64,000 bases of DNA. Source: Rhodococcus sp. HNM0563 (GTDB lineage: Bacteria > Actinomycetota > Actinomycetes > Mycobacteriales > Mycobacteriaceae). The stretch is taken from contig NZ_JAASAF010000005.1 in assembly GCF_012726195.1 (NCBI RefSeq), positions 310,001 through 374,000 on the forward strand, in the 5' to 3' direction. Below the pieces are notes generated by a model. That model saw nothing but the letters and a program-made list of their open reading frames with translations. It was not told the origin of the DNA and did no database searches. Both the position numbers and the translations under genes were made by a program. Positions within the stretch are counted from its first letter, which is position 1, and the number at the start of each line of letters is the position of its first letter. Shown here one piece after another: positions 45,514-55,818 of the stretch.

Positions 45514-48318
45514 ATGGCAGGAAAGTCGGGTAGCCGCGCATCGTCCGCCGCGACCTCTCGGTCGCGGTCGGGTACGCGCGCGTCGACCTCATCCGGTCGA
45601 GCGGAGGCTGCCGCCACCAGATCGACCTCGTCTGCGAGAAAACCCGCCGCGCGTTCCGCGAAGGGTTCGTCTGCGAAGAAGTCGGCACCGAAGAAGTCGG
45701 CACCGAGGAAACCTGCCGCGAAATCCTCGAGTTCCAAGTCGCCCAGCAAACGTCAGCCTCAGGCTTCCGGTGCGCGTGCCTCGTCCGCGGCGCGCCGAAC
45801 CCCCGCGAGGCGCCCGCGGGGAGGTTCCGCCGCGCCACCTCGCCGAGCATCGGGAGGACTGCTCACAGCGATCGGCAAGAGCGTCGGTGCCACCTGGTTC
45901 ATGATCGCCAGGGGACTCGGTGCCACCACTCGAACAATGGGACGCGCGACCGATATCGAACACGGTCACCGTCGTGACGGAATCGCACTCGGTCTCGTCG
46001 CGTTCGCGGTGGTTGTCGCAGGTTCCGTGTGGTTCGGCGTTGGCGGCCCGGTCGGGGAGTGGATCGAAACCGGAGTGCGGGCGGTCACGGGAGGGGCGAG
46101 TGCCGTATTACCTCTCGTCGCCGTCGGTGTGGCGGTGGTTCTCATGCGGACCGAACCCTGGCCCGAAGCGCGCCCGCGCCTGGTACTCGGGTCGTTGCTC
46201 GTCGCGCTTCCTGCGCTGGGACTCTGGCACATCGCGTCCGGCTCACCCACCGACGCCGACGGGCGCTCGGAGGGCGCGGGATTCGTGGGTGCAGCGGTCG
46301 GCGGTCCGGTCACCGCCGGCCTGACGGTGTGGTTGTCGGTACCGCTGATGTTGATGGCCATGGGTTTCGGGATCCTGCTGATCACCGGCACCACAATCCG
46401 TGAACTACCCGAACTCTTCCGCGACTTCTTCGGCCTGCCCTACCGCGAGGACGACGGGTACGGGCATCACGACGAGTACGGTCCATACGACCCCGAGCAC
46501 GACGGCTACTCCGACCATCTCAATCCCCTGCTCTACGAGGACGACACCGAGAAACCGCGGTCGCGCCGTCGCCGGACCCCCAGCGAGAACTACCCGACCG
46601 ACGAGTTCGACGGCGACGCACGCACCGAGGTCCTGCCGCTGTGGGACGAGCCGGATACGTCGCAGGCACCCGAGCCGGAACCGGAGCCGGAAGCTCCGAA
46701 ACCGCGAGCCCGCGCCAAGCCGAAGGCGTCCACAGCCGCGGCGGCCGTGCCGACGCCCGCCCCGCCGGAGCCCGCTTCCGACGTCATGGAGCCTCTCGTT
46801 CCGGACCGGGTCGTCGAGGGCGACTACACACTGCCGTCCCTGTCCCTGTTGATGGAGGGCGACCCGCCCAAGACTCGCTCGGCGGCCAACGATCAGATGA
46901 TCGAGGCGATCACCGAGGTCCTGGAGCAGTTCAAGATCGACGCAGCGGTCACCGGTTTCACCCGAGGCCCGACCGTCACGCGATACGAGGTCGAACTCGG
47001 GCCCGGTGTCAAGGTCGAGAAGATCACTGCCCTCGCACGAAACATCGCGTACGCAGTCGCGACCGACAACGTCCGGTTGCTCGCACCGATTCCCGGGAAA
47101 TCCGCGGTCGGCATCGAGGTACCCAATTCCGATCGTGAACTCGTACGCCTGTCCGACGTACTGGGGGCCGCTTCCACTCGGCGCGATCACCACCCGCTCG
47201 TCATCGGTCTGGGTAAGGACATCGAAGGCGACTTCGTCTCTGCGAACCTTGCGAAGATGCCGCACCTCCTTGTGGCAGGTTCCACCGGCTCCGGAAAGTC
47301 CAGTTTCGTCAACTCCATGCTGGTGTCGCTGCTCATTCGTGCGACACCGGAGGAAGTGCGAATGATCCTCATCGACCCGAAGATGGTCGAACTGACGCCG
47401 TACGAGGGCATTCCACACCTGATCACACCGATCATCACGCAGCCGAAGAAGGCTGCAGCCGCACTGGCGTGGCTCGTCGAAGAGATGGAGCAGCGCTACC
47501 AGGACATGCAGGCCAACCGAGTACGGCACATCGACGACTTCAATGCGAAGGTGAAGTCGGGCGAGATCACCGCGCCGCTGGGCAGTGAGCGTGTCTACCG
47601 CCCGTATCCGTACATTCTGGCCATCGTCGACGAGCTCGCGGACCTCATGATGACCGCGCCGCGCGACGTCGAGGACGCGATCGTGCGGATCACCCAGAAG
47701 GCTCGTGCCGCCGGTATCCACCTCGTATTGGCCACCCAGCGGCCATCTGTCGACGTCGTGACCGGCCTGATCAAGACGAACGTGCCCTCACGGCTCGCGT
47801 TCGCGACGAGCTCGCTGACCGACTCGAGGGTCATCCTCGATCAGCCCGGCGCCGAGAAGCTCATCGGTATGGGCGACGGACTCTTCCTGCCGATGGGTGC
47901 AGGCAAACCGATCCGCATGCAGGGCGCCTTCATCACCGACGAGGAGATCTCGGCGGTGGTCGAGTTCTCGAAGACTCAGGCCGAGCCCGAGTACAACGAG
48001 GGCGTCACGGTTCCGAAGGCCGGCGAGAAGAAGGATGTCGATCCCGACATCGGCGACGACCTCGATGTGTTCCTGCAAGCGGTCGAACTCGTGGTCACGA
48101 GTCAGTTCGGATCGACGTCGATGCTGCAGCGCAAACTCCGCGTCGGGTTCGCGAAGGCCGGCCGTTTGATGGATCTCATGGAGACCCGAGGCGTGGTGGG
48201 CCCGAGCGAAGGCAGCAAGGCTCGTGAGGTACTCGTCAAGCCGGATGAGCTCGACGGTCTGCTCTATTCGATCCGGGGCGGTGGCGATGCGGCCGAAGGT
48301 GACGACGGCGGCATGTGA
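45514..48318 (+). CDS. ftsK: DNA translocase FtsK/SpoIIIE
   Basis: A 934-residue septal DNA pump for clearing chromosome termini during division. Residues 1-120 are a very basic Ser/Ala/Lys-rich tail. About four membrane segments lie in residues 150-300, then an acidic and Pro-rich linker to about residue 420. The motor has [17 protein letters not shown] (Walker A), [14 protein letters not shown] (Walker B) and [17 protein letters not shown]. The C-terminal gamma winged helix ([20 protein letters not shown]) recognises orienting sequences. The ATG at 45514 gives this full form. Confidence 0.95.
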   Translation: MAGKSGSRASSAATSRSRSGTRASTSSGRAEAAATRSTSSARKPAARSAKGSSAKKSAPKKSAPRKPAAKSSSSKSPSKRQPQASGARASSAARRTPARRPRGGSAAPPRRASGGLLTAIGKSVGATWFMIARGLGATTRTMGRATDIEHGHRRDGIALGLVAFAVVVAGSVWFGVGGPVGEWIETGVRAVTGGASAVLPLVAVGVAVVLMRTEPWPEARPRLVLGSLLVALPALGLWHIASGSPTDADGRSEGAGFVGAAVGGPVTAGLTVWLSVPLMLMAMGFGILLITGTTIRELPELFRDFFGLPYREDDGYGHHDEYGPYDPEHDGYSDHLNPLLYEDDTEKPRSRRRRTPSENYPTDEFDGDARTEVLPLWDEPDTSQAPEPEPEPEAPKPRARAKPKASTAAAAVPTPAPPEPASDVMEPLVPDRVVEGDYTLPSLSLLMEGDPPKTRSAANDQMIEAITEVLEQFKIDAAVTGFTRGPTVTRYEVELGPGVKVEKITALARNIAYAVATDNVRLLAPIPGKSAVGIEVPNSDRELVRLSDVLGAASTRRDHHPLVIGLGKDIEGDFVSANLAKMPHLLVAGSTGSGKSSFVNSMLVSLLIRATPEEVRMILIDPKMVELTPYEGIPHLITPIITQPKKAAAALAWLVEEMEQRYQDMQANRVRHIDDFNAKVKSGEITAPLGSERVYRPYPYILAIVDELADLMMTAPRDVEDAIVRITQKARAAGIHLVLATQRPSVDVVTGLIKTNVPSRLAFATSSLTDSRVILDQPGAEKLIGMGDGLFLPMGAGKPIRMQGAFITDEEISAVVEFSKTQAEPEYNEGVTVPKAGEKKDVDPDIGDDLDVFLQAVELVVTSQFGSTSMLQRKLRVGFAKAGRLMDLMETRGVVGPSEGSKAREVLVKPDELDGLLYSIRGGGDAAEGDDGGM

Positions 48319-48365
48319 CGTGTCGCGGCGTGCGCCGCGTGGTGCATGTGGCACAATCGTGACAG

Positions 48366-48485
48366 CTGTGGAGGGGAGTATCCCCTTATTCGCGGCAGTC
48401 TCGTCAACACGTTCGGCACCGCTGTCGCTCCGGGACTGCCGGTCCGGGATTCGTTCCCGGGCGGGAGAGACCTCCGGCAGGTACA
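48366..48485 (+). ncRNA. yybP-ykoY manganese riboswitch
   Basis: The leader of the TerC-family gene contains the conserved parts of this class in order: GGAGGGGAGTATCC (48370-48383), TCGTCAACAC (48401-48410), a middle GC hairpin around 48440-48463 (CCCGGG-type stem), and GGGAGAGACCTCC (48463-48475). This aptamer binds Mn2+ and turns on export genes, most often TerC/Alx or P-type ATPases. An expression platform is not obvious; control of the ribosome site (GGAAGG at 48494) is likely. Confidence 0.88.
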
Positions 48486-48509
48486 TACCTACCGGAAGGC
48501 CGAGTGCAT

Positions 48510-49535
48510 ATGCACGTCACATTGGCGACCTGGTTGATCACGATCGCAGTGATCATCGGGCTGTTCGTCTTCGATTTCTTCGCTCACGTCCGCAAACCAC
48601 ACGCGCCGACCCTTCGGGAATCCGGTTTCTGGTCCGCGGTGTTCATCGCCATCGCGATCGTCTTCGGTGTCGTCGTGTTCCTGGTGTGGGGACCGACCTA
48701 CGGCGGCGAGTACTTCGCCGGCTACATCACCGAGAAGGCGCTGTCGGTCGACAACCTGTTCGTCTTCGTCATCCTCATGGCGACGTTCGCAGTACCACGT
48801 GAATTTCAGCAGAAGGTCCTCACGATCGGGATCGTGCTGGCGTTGGTGATGCGCGGCATCTTCATTGCGGTCGGAGCCGCCGCGATCAACGCCTACAGCT
48901 GGGTGTTCTACCTGTTCGGATTCTTCCTGATCTACACGGCCGTCAAGCTCATCCGAGACCACGGCGATGAAACCGAGAGTGTGTCCGAGAACAAGATGGT
49001 TGTTCTCGCCCGCAAGTTCCTGCCGGTCCACGACGAATACGACGGCGACAAGCTCGTCACTCGGATCGACGGCAAGAAGATGGTCACCCCGATGCTGCTG
49101 GCGTTGCTCGCGATCGGCTTCACCGACATCCTCTTCGCGCTCGATTCGATCCCGGCGATCTACGGACTGACCAGCGAGCCGTATCTGGTGTTCACCGCCA
49201 ACGCCTTCGCTCTGATGGGGCTACGCCAGTTGTTCTTCCTCATCGGTGGTTTGCTCGAGCGCCTTGTCTTTCTCTCGTACGGCCTGTCGGTGATTCTCGG
49301 CTTCATCGGCGTCAAGCTCATCCTCCACGCTCTGCACGAGAACACACTCGGATTCATCAACGGTGGCGAACACGTGATGGTCCCGGAGATCTCGACTGCG
49401 GTGTCGCTGATCGTGATCGTCGGGGTGCTCATCGTCACCACGGTTGCGAGCTTGATCAAGTCTCGACACGACGACAGGCGGCAGAACGACGAGCCCGGTG
49501 ACCACACGTCCGGGGCGAAGGGCCTCAGTCGTTGA
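48510..49535 (+). CDS. TerC/Alx-family membrane protein, probable Mn2+ exporter
   Basis: A 341-residue protein with about nine hydrophobic segments. The family signature ITEKALSVDNLFVFVILM near residue 75 and LLALLAIGFTDILFALDSIPA near residue 200 are visible; both carry acidic residues within the membrane. A manganese riboswitch precedes it. Alx and MeeF/MeeY-type members export Mn2+. GGAAGG lies 10 nt before ATG 48510 and 4 nt before a possible GTG at 48504. The last 11 nt overlap the convergent YciI gene. Confidence 0.9.
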   Translation: MHVTLATWLITIAVIIGLFVFDFFAHVRKPHAPTLRESGFWSAVFIAIAIVFGVVVFLVWGPTYGGEYFAGYITEKALSVDNLFVFVILMATFAVPREFQQKVLTIGIVLALVMRGIFIAVGAAAINAYSWVFYLFGFFLIYTAVKLIRDHGDETESVSENKMVVLARKFLPVHDEYDGDKLVTRIDGKKMVTPMLLALLAIGFTDILFALDSIPAIYGLTSEPYLVFTANAFALMGLRQLFFLIGGLLERLVFLSYGLSVILGFIGVKLILHALHENTLGFINGGEHVMVPEISTAVSLIVIVGVLIVTTVASLIKSRHDDRRQNDEPGDHTSGAKGLSR

Positions 49536-49809
49536 ACACACCCATCACCGGATTCCAGCCGGTGATCCGGACGGCGTCGATCAGCGTCAGCTGAGCGAAC
49601 GGATCCTGCGCCATCAGTTCGTGCGCTGATGCCTCGTCGGCGACGTCGATGAGGATCAGCGCGCCGGAACCGTCTGCCCAGGGCCCAGTTGCTCGCACCG
49701 TGCCTTTCTCGACCAGATCTCCGAGCCAGGCACGGTGCTTCGGGCGGTGCTCGTCGCGGGCCGCGGTGGTGGCATCGGAGTAGGTGTATTCGACAGCAAA
49801 CAGGGCCAT
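49525..49809 (-). CDS. YciI-family protein
   Basis: A 94-residue protein with the YciI/YCII ferredoxin-like fold: MALFAVEYTYS, HRAWLGDLVEKGTVRATGPW with the conserved His and Gly, and GALILIDVADEASAHELM. Some relatives are dehydrochlorinase-like; the function of this one is unknown. Convergent with and slightly overlapping the TerC-family gene. Confidence 0.85.
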   Translation of the reverse strand: MALFAVEYTYSDATTAARDEHRPKHRAWLGDLVEKGTVRATGPWADGSGALILIDVADEASAHELMAQDPFAQLTLIDAVRITGWNPVMGVFND

Positions 49810-49867
49810 GGGTTCTCACTTCCGTACAGGGTCGACGGTTCGGGATTCTCGGATCGCGGGGTCGAAC

Positions 49868-50395
49868 TCACAGGGTCAGCAACATCCGGGTGTTGCCGAG
49901 CGTGTTGGGCTTCACGTAGCTCAAGTCCAGGAATTCCGCGACGCCCGTATCGTACGACCGGCACATTTCTGCGAAAACCTCGGAGGTGACCGGCGTTCCG
50001 TCGATCTCCGCGAACCCGTGGCGTGCGAAGAACGAGACCTCGAAAGTGAGGACGAAAAGCCGTTCGAGTTCGAGTTCACGTGCGACCTCGATCAAGCGCG
50101 AGACGATGAGGTGCCCTGTGCCGCGTCCGGTGACTTGGGGGTCTACCGCGATGGTGCGAATCTCGCCGAGATCCGACCACAGAACGTGGAGAGCCCCGCA
50201 CCCGACCAGTTTGCCTCCGAGTTCGGCGACCCAGAACTCCTGAACGGATTCGTACAAGGTCACGAGATTCTTCTCGAGCAGAATCTTCCCGGCGTAGATG
50301 TCGATCAGCTGTTTTATCCCCGGCACGTCGGAGGTTCGGGCGCGCCGCACGACAATCCGGTCGTTCGTGTCCTGTTCGTGGGCCGGTGAAGTCAT
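49868..50395 (-). CDS. argA: GNAT amino-acid N-acetyltransferase (ArgA-like)
   Basis: A 175-residue acetyltransferase. IVVRRARTSDVPGIKQLIDI opens the fold. The acetyl-CoA loop is VDPQVTGRGTGHLIVSRLIE, and RLFVLTFEVSFFARHGFAEI is the family end. It resembles M. tuberculosis Rv2747, a short N-acetylglutamate synthase also located beside pgsA. The ATG at 50395 is chosen; longer frames overlap the promoter of pgsA. The arginine-pathway role is by homology and position. Confidence 0.8.
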   Translation of the reverse strand: MTSPAHEQDTNDRIVVRRARTSDVPGIKQLIDIYAGKILLEKNLVTLYESVQEFWVAELGGKLVGCGALHVLWSDLGEIRTIAVDPQVTGRGTGHLIVSRLIEVARELELERLFVLTFEVSFFARHGFAEIDGTPVTSEVFAEMCRSYDTGVAEFLDLSYVKPNTLGNTRMLLTL

Positions 50396-50437
50396 GCGGT
50401 GAACAGTAGCGCGTGAGTGTACCGATATTGTGGGCGC

Positions 50438-51106
50438 ATGAGCACGCCCCGCCAGTCCGTTGCCGCATCGGGCGGGAGCGGCGCCGCACCGGGACCGAAT
50501 GCCGGTTCCGCGCACGACCCGGTCCCGCTGTGGAACATCGCCAACATACTCACGGTGCTGCGTATTGCACTGGTACCGGTGTTCCTCGTCTTCTTGTTCA
50601 TCGGCGATGGACAGGAGACTCTCTGGCGGCTCGCGGCAGCAGGGGTCTTCGCGATCGCCGCGATCACCGACCGTATCGACGGGCAACTCGCCCGGAGGTT
50701 CGGGCTCGTCACGGACTTCGGCAAAATGGCCGATCCGATCGCGGACAAGGCGCTCATCGGGGCTGCCCTGGTCGGGCTGTCGCTGCTCGGAGATCTGTCG
50801 TGGTGGATAACCGGCATCATCGCCGTGCGCGAGCTCGGTATCACCGCATTGCGCTTCGCGGTACTACGGCACGCAGTGATACCTGCCAGCCGTGGCGGCA
50901 AACTCAAAACTCTGGTGCAGACCGTCGCAATCGGCGTGTATCTGCTTCCGCTGCCCGACGTCGTGGCACCGTTCGCTATGGCTTTGATCGTGCTGGCGGT
51001 AGCGCTCACGGTCGTCACCGGGCTCGATTACATCGTCCAGGCGGCGAGGCTGCGCGCCGGTGTACGTCGCGCCGAACAGGAGCACCTCAACGGTGAGCCC
51101 GCGTGA
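50438..51106 (+). CDS. pgsA: CDP-diacylglycerol-glycerol-3-phosphate phosphatidyltransferase
   Basis: A 222-residue membrane enzyme of phosphatidylglycerol synthesis. The CDP-alcohol motif is TDRIDGQLARRFG followed by GKMADPIADK, with the full set of catalytic Asp residues. About five hydrophobic segments follow a disordered N-terminus. The ATG at 50438 is the only good start. It corresponds to M. tuberculosis pgsA3 (Rv2746c). The 233-nt gap to clgR holds no gene I can support. Confidence 0.92.
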   Translation: MSTPRQSVAASGGSGAAPGPNAGSAHDPVPLWNIANILTVLRIALVPVFLVFLFIGDGQETLWRLAAAGVFAIAAITDRIDGQLARRFGLVTDFGKMADPIADKALIGAALVGLSLLGDLSWWITGIIAVRELGITALRFAVLRHAVIPASRGGKLKTLVQTVAIGVYLLPLPDVVAPFAMALIVLAVALTVVTGLDYIVQAARLRAGVRRAEQEHLNGEPA

Positions 51107-51339
51107 CAGCGCGTCAGGCTCCGGCTGAGGACACTGCGACGCGAGCTGCCTGATGACGAAGCGAACTGGGATGTTCAGGTTTGCCCACCGGAAGGCAACG
51201 GCTACTCACGCGCTCGGGTTCCCCGGCGGCGATGTAATGTCTGTGCACCGCGGTATTCGAAGTCCGGTGGATGCCCGGGAACCTCGCGACCGTGTCGCGC
51301 GTTGTCGAGGTATAGGCACGACGGACGAAGGAGGATGCG

Positions 51340-51774
51340 ATGGCGCTGTTGTTGCGTGAGGCACTCGGTGACAGCCTTCGGCGCACCCGTGTTTCGCAGA
51401 GCCGCACCCTGCGTGAAGTCTCCAGCAGCGCCAGGGTCAGTCTCGGTTATCTCTCGGAGGTCGAACGAGGGCGGAAGGAAGCGTCGAGCGAACTGCTCGC
51501 CGCGATCTGCGACGCACTCGACGTGCCCCTGTCCGACGTGCTTTTCGACGTCAGTGAGTCGCTTGCCGACCGGGCTCTGCAGCCTGCCGGCGCGGACGTG
51601 ATGATGCCGGGTGGCTATGCGGGCCCGGACGCTGCGCACTCCGAGTCGGGTGTCGAAACGGTCGACGCAGCCCTGCTGAACTCGGACCCGCTGCTTGCCC
51701 AGGAGTCGCTCATCACGCAGGAGACTCGCGTGGTGATTCCAGCACCGGCGGCACGGGCGCTCGCCGCGGCATAA
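51340..51774 (+). CDS. clgR: Transcriptional regulator ClgR
   Basis: A 144-residue XRE-type regulator. The HTH is [20 protein letters not shown], followed by [19 protein letters not shown]. In Corynebacterium, Streptomyces and Mycobacterium, ClgR activates clp protease genes and the psp genes. The C-terminus ALAAA looks SsrA-like, fitting its known turnover by Clp protease. GGAGG lies 5 nt before the ATG. The adjacent pspA-pspM agrees with the mycobacterial clgR-psp set. Confidence 0.93.
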   Translation: MALLLREALGDSLRRTRVSQSRTLREVSSSARVSLGYLSEVERGRKEASSELLAAICDALDVPLSDVLFDVSESLADRALQPAGADVMMPGGYAGPDAAHSESGVETVDAALLNSDPLLAQESLITQETRVVIPAPAARALAAA

Positions 51775-51983
51775 CATGGATCGCGACCGTGTCGGCCACG
51801 CCGAATACGGACGATAGCGACACAGCGTGGGTCACCGTCCCGGGGGGTGGCTCGAGTCGCCAGGTGGGATCGCCGGATCGGTCGAGTCGAAGGTGACCGG
51901 CACGGCGAACCGGAACCGGTGCGCGAGGGTCGCGCACCGGGTCGCGTTCGGCGCGGCGTACAGATGGAGGCGGGATCACACCC

Positions 51984-52796
51984 ATGGCTAATCCGTTCGT
52001 CAAGGGTTGGAAGTACCTCATGGCGCTCTTCAACTCCAAGATCGATGAGAAGGCCGATCCGAAGGTTCAGATTCAGCAGGCGATCGAGGACGCACAGCGT
52101 CAGCACCAGGCGCTGTCACAGCAGGCAGCATCGGTGATCGGCAACCAGCGCCAGCTGGAGATGAAGCTGAACCGGCAGCTGGACGAGGTCGAGAAGCTCA
52201 ATGCGAGCGCTCGTCAAGCCGTGATGATGGCCGACCAGGCCAGCAACGCCGGCGACACGGAGAAGGCGATCCAGTACACGAATGCAGCCGAGGCCTTCGC
52301 CGCGCAGCTCGTCACCGCCGAACAGTCGGTCGAGGATCTGAAGGTCCTGCACGACCAGTCGCTGCAGGCCGCGGCTCAAGCCAAGAAGGCCGTCGAGCAG
52401 AATGCCATGGCGCTACAGCAGAAGGTGGCCGAGCGCACCAAGCTGCTGAGCCAGCTCGAGCAGGCGAAGATGCAAGAACGCGTCAGTGAATCGCTGCGGT
52501 CCATGGACTCGACGCTCTCCGCACCGGGCAGCACGCCCAGCCTGGATGCCGTGCGCGAGAAGATCGAGCAGCGCTACGCCACCGCACTCGGCTCGGCCGA
52601 GCTTGCCCAGAACTCGGTGCAGGGACGCATGCTCGAAGTGCAGCAGGCCACCGTTCAGATGGCCGGCCACAGCCGTCTCGAGCAGATCCGTGCTTCGATG
52701 AAGGGCGATGCACTGCCGGGCGGCGCACCGGCGAATCCCGCCGTCAACACTGCAAAGGAGCCTCCGAACGCTGCAGGCTCTGCAGGGTCCCAGTAG
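51984..52796 (+). CDS. pspA: Phage shock protein A (PspA/IM30, 35-kDa antigen family)
   Basis: A 270-residue, mostly coiled-coil protein ([57 protein letters not shown]) with a flexible Ala/Pro/Gly tail. It binds the cytoplasmic face of the membrane under envelope stress. Homologue of M. tuberculosis Rv2744c. The 209-nt gap after clgR may hold its own promoter, as no terminator is clear. Confidence 0.93.
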   Translation: MANPFVKGWKYLMALFNSKIDEKADPKVQIQQAIEDAQRQHQALSQQAASVIGNQRQLEMKLNRQLDEVEKLNASARQAVMMADQASNAGDTEKAIQYTNAAEAFAAQLVTAEQSVEDLKVLHDQSLQAAAQAKKAVEQNAMALQQKVAERTKLLSQLEQAKMQERVSESLRSMDSTLSAPGSTPSLDAVREKIEQRYATALGSAELAQNSVQGRMLEVQQATVQMAGHSRLEQIRASMKGDALPGGAPANPAVNTAKEPPNAAGSAGSQ

Positions 52797-52829
52797 TCGC
52801 GCAACCTCCATCGAGCGAACTCGACAACC

Positions 52830-53639
52830 ATGAGCACACCCGACGACGGCCGGACCGGAATGACTCCCGGTCCGGCCGTCGCCGCGCTCAGAGAGGTGAC
52901 CGACGCTGCGGTGGACGTCGCCCGTCGATGGCGTGATCCGGCGGCGAAGCTCCGACGAAAGAAGCGCCGTGCACGGCGTCGTGCCGGATTCTTCGGTATG
53001 ACCGCCGGAACGTGGGGGATCGGCACCGCAACTCTGGTCGCGGCGTCGGCGCCCGAGTGGACGGTCGTGGCTACCGGCGGTGCAACCGCTGTGTTCGCGG
53101 TGCCGGCGATCTTTGCGTTGCGTACCTTCCGTCGTCTCGACGCGGTTCCGCTCCCACCGGCCTCTCCAGCGCGCCGGTCCTTACCGCCGCCCGGATCGGT
53201 GGCCCGAGCTGCAATGCAGCGGCTGTCGAGTAACGAGCAGGGCCTCGAGCGACTACTCGCCGTCGTCTCCAAATCCGGTGCCGTGGCGGGTGACGACCTC
53301 GAGGAGATCGGAGAGGCCGCACGGTCGGCGTCGTCGGCGCTCGACAGCGTCGTCGAAGACATCGTGGCGCTCGAATCCGCTGCCCGAGCCAGCGAGGCGG
53401 CCGGCGTTCACCTGGGTCCCGCCATCACGGCGGCGGGGCAGCGGCTCGACTCGGGCGTCGATCAATACGAACAACTCGTCTCCGCTGCTGCGAAACTGGC
53501 CGCAGCGCCTGAAGGTACACGGTCGATGGCGTTCCTCGACCGGCAGCGGACCGAACTCATAGATGCGTCGGAACGGCTGGAGAGCTGGGCGCAGTCCTGG
53601 CGTGAGATCGAGCAGATCCAGGAACGCCACCGACACTGA
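52830..53639 (+). CDS. pspM: PspM-like membrane partner of PspA
   Basis: A 269-residue protein. A basic stretch (KLRRKKRRARRRAGFF) precedes two membrane segments around residues 50-92. A helical C-terminal part (LERLLAVVSKSGAVAGDDLE and on) is likely cytoplasmic. The position right after pspA and this layout match Rv2743c (PspM), which tethers PspA to the membrane in mycobacteria. A pspN gene (Rv2742c) is not seen after it. Confidence 0.82.
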   Translation: MSTPDDGRTGMTPGPAVAALREVTDAAVDVARRWRDPAAKLRRKKRRARRRAGFFGMTAGTWGIGTATLVAASAPEWTVVATGGATAVFAVPAIFALRTFRRLDAVPLPPASPARRSLPPPGSVARAAMQRLSSNEQGLERLLAVVSKSGAVAGDDLEEIGEAARSASSALDSVVEDIVALESAARASEAAGVHLGPAITAAGQRLDSGVDQYEQLVSAAAKLAAAPEGTRSMAFLDRQRTELIDASERLESWAQSWREIEQIQERHRH

Positions 53640-53677
53640 CCCGCTACTGCATCGGCGAGAGTCGGTCGTCGACCCTG

Positions 53678-54283
53678 TCAGTCGTCGACACCGCGTGCCG
53701 CGAGCGCCTCTCCCATCGCCTCTGCGGTCATGAGCGCGCCCACTACGATCGGCACGACCAGAGCCCGCAACGAGAAGCCCAGCCCTCGTGCCTTACGAGC
53801 CTCGGTGACACGTGCGACCATCGATCCCAACAGCGGGATGCAACGAATCGTCATCACGAGCACGAGACCGACCCGGTCCGGGTCCACTCCCACCCGTCGA
53901 AGGGGTCGTACAGCCGCAACGATCGCGTCGAGCATGTCCGTCATACGAGTGGTCAGTGTGATCAGCAGGGCCAGAGCAATCGCCAGAAACAGCGATCCAC
54001 AGATGACTACGGCGCGTTCCCATCCAGCCACGATCACCTGGAAAACCGCGATGACCGCGAGCATCCACAGCAGCGGCCGCAATTGCGTTGCGGCGAGCCG
54101 TACCGGGATCCGGGCGAGGGCGTAGGCACCTGCCACGGCGACCGCACAGGGAAGGACCTGCCACGGCTGTCGGATCCACAGCGTCATGACGACGATCGTC
54201 AGTGACACGACAATGAGCTTGGCCCCTGCAGGAAGTCGGTGCAGCGGGGAGTGCCCAGGGTGGTGCAGGCCGACGATGCTCAC
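53678..54283 (-). CDS. bioN: ECF biotin transporter T component BioN
   Basis: A 201-residue membrane protein with about five hydrophobic segments. The coupling motif of T components is seen in RVTEARKARGLGF and at the C-terminus GEALAARGVDD (two Ala-Arg-Gly sites that contact the ATPase). It overlaps bioM by ATGA. With bioY and bioM it forms a complete energy-coupling-factor biotin importer. Confidence 0.9.
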   Translation of the reverse strand: MSIVGLHHPGHSPLHRLPAGAKLIVVSLTIVVMTLWIRQPWQVLPCAVAVAGAYALARIPVRLAATQLRPLLWMLAVIAVFQVIVAGWERAVVICGSLFLAIALALLITLTTRMTDMLDAIVAAVRPLRRVGVDPDRVGLVLVMTIRCIPLLGSMVARVTEARKARGLGFSLRALVVPIVVGALMTAEAMGEALAARGVDD

Positions 54284-54960
54284 CCGATGAGGTCCCGGTA
54301 GAACGTGATCGCCGGACCCGGTGCATCGTCGGCAACGATGCGTCCTGCATCGACGACGAGGACCCGATCGAAGTCGCCGAGCAGATCGAGTTGGTGGGTC
54401 ACGACGATCAGCTGCTGTCGGAGGTTCGAGAAAGTCCGGGCGATCAGTTTGGTGTTGCGTAGGTCGAGGAGAGTGGTCGGTTCGTCCGCGACCAGGATCT
54501 GCGGGTCGGTGACCATGATCGCGGCGAGCGCGAGCAACTGTTTCTGTCCCCCGGACAGGAGGTGACTCGGGTGGTCATGATGCGCGGCGAGGCCGAAGTC
54601 GTCGAGCACCTGCCGGACTCGCTCGTTGCGCTCGGCCTTACCGAGGGAGCTACGGCGCAGGGAGAATGCAACGTCCTCTGCGACTGTCGGCATCACGATC
54701 TGGTGGTCCGGGTCGGTGAAGACGAATCCGACGCGTTTACGGACCTCGCGCCCCTTGCGGCCGGTGTCGAGTCCGTCGACGGTCACCGAACCGGAGGTGG
54801 GGACGACCAACCCGTTGATCATGCGTGCGAGTGTCGACTTGCCGCTGCCGTTCGCGCCGACGATGCCGATGCGGGGCTCGGTCAGGACGACGTTCACGTC
54901 GTCGAGGACCGCACGCTCACCGTAGGCGTGGCGGACCTGCTGGAAACGAATCTCGCTCAT
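54280..54960 (-). CDS. bioM: ECF biotin transporter ATPase BioM
   Basis: A 226-residue ATPase. Walker A is GANGSGKSTLARMINGL, the signature is HLLSGGQKQLLALAAIM, Walker B is ILVADEPTTLLDLRN, and the switch is VVTHQLDLL. The Q-helix, characteristic of ECF ATPases, is HLLSGGQKQL in context. Placed between bioY (15 nt upstream) and bioN. Confidence 0.92.
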   Translation of the reverse strand: MSEIRFQQVRHAYGERAVLDDVNVVLTEPRIGIVGANGSGKSTLARMINGLVVPTSGSVTVDGLDTGRKGREVRKRVGFVFTDPDHQIVMPTVAEDVAFSLRRSSLGKAERNERVRQVLDDFGLAAHHDHPSHLLSGGQKQLLALAAIMVTDPQILVADEPTTLLDLRNTKLIARTFSNLRQQLIVVTHQLDLLGDFDRVLVVDAGRIVADDAPGPAITFYRDLIG

Positions 54961-54975
54961 CGGGTGGTGCAGCGT

Positions 54976-55578
54976 TCAGTGTGCGGGGTCGGCGGTGGGC
55001 GTGTGTCTGATCGGGGACATGAGCAGGGCGGGATAGGCCCGATGCACCTGGGCGGCCACTGCGGCGGCCACTGCGGCCTTGAACAGATCGCCAGGAAGGA
55101 ACGTGACGTTGGCTGCGAGCGCGGCCCACACGGTCAGATCGGTTCGCAACACCATGCCTGCGATTCCGAACACGTACAGCACCACAATGCCGCCGAGTAC
55201 ATTCGCCGCGATACCCGGGAGAACGCGATAGCGGGGAAGCATGCGAGCGCTGAGCCATCCGATCACCGCGACTGCCGGGATCCAGCCGAGCAGGAAGCCT
55301 GCCGTGGGGCCGGCAAGTGAGGTGAGTGTCGTCCGTCCCCCTGCGAGTACCGGAAGTGCAAGCCCGAGAAGGATCACGGTCGAGACCGACAGCATGCCCT
55401 TGCGTGCGCCGAGCAGTGCACCGGCGAGCATGACGCCGAGGGTCTGCAGGGTGATCGGGACGCCCGAGGAGCCGATCGTGATCTGCCCTGGCAGGCCGAG
55501 AGCGATGATGAGGGCGGCGAACACCGCGATCTGCGCCAGGTCGCGGGCGGGGGTAGGGCGGCTCGGGGACACGTTCAC
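54976..55578 (-). CDS. bioY: Biotin transporter substrate component BioY
   Basis: A 200-residue membrane protein with six hydrophobic segments. The family phrases GQITIGSSGVPITLQTLGVM (near residue 30), LAGPTAGFLLGWI and YVFGIAGM are present. BioY binds biotin with very high affinity and works with BioMN. It is the first gene of bioYMN. The 240-nt gap upstream (55579-55818) carries promoters for both directions; no BirA-type site was recognised. Confidence 0.93.
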   Translation of the reverse strand: MNVSPSRPTPARDLAQIAVFAALIIALGLPGQITIGSSGVPITLQTLGVMLAGALLGARKGMLSVSTVILLGLALPVLAGGRTTLTSLAGPTAGFLLGWIPAVAVIGWLSARMLPRYRVLPGIAANVLGGIVVLYVFGIAGMVLRTDLTVWAALAANVTFLPGDLFKAAVAAAVAAQVHRAYPALLMSPIRHTPTADPAH

Positions 55579-55818
55579 TCAGCTTCCGACAGTCGACTTC
55601 CGAATTGAGGACCAAACCCGTCGAGCGTAGGCGGGTACGGAGAGTTCCGCACCACCACCCTGGGTGAACGGCGACCCCGAGTGGTCCCCCCGGCTTCTGC
55701 GGGTATCCCCTGATCTTTCCCTGATCTATGCTCTGAGCTGGTGTTTTCTCGGCAGTGTCGTGTCAGGATCGTGTGAGTACGACACGGAACGTGCGCAGGC
55801 ACGAGGCGGGAGAAGACG

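Noticed and set aside
45589..45850. Repetitive coding sequence in the 5' part of ftsK, considered as a DNA repeat or insertion
   Set aside because: It encodes the Ser/Ala/Lys-rich disordered tail usual for actinobacterial FtsK, in frame and without target duplications.
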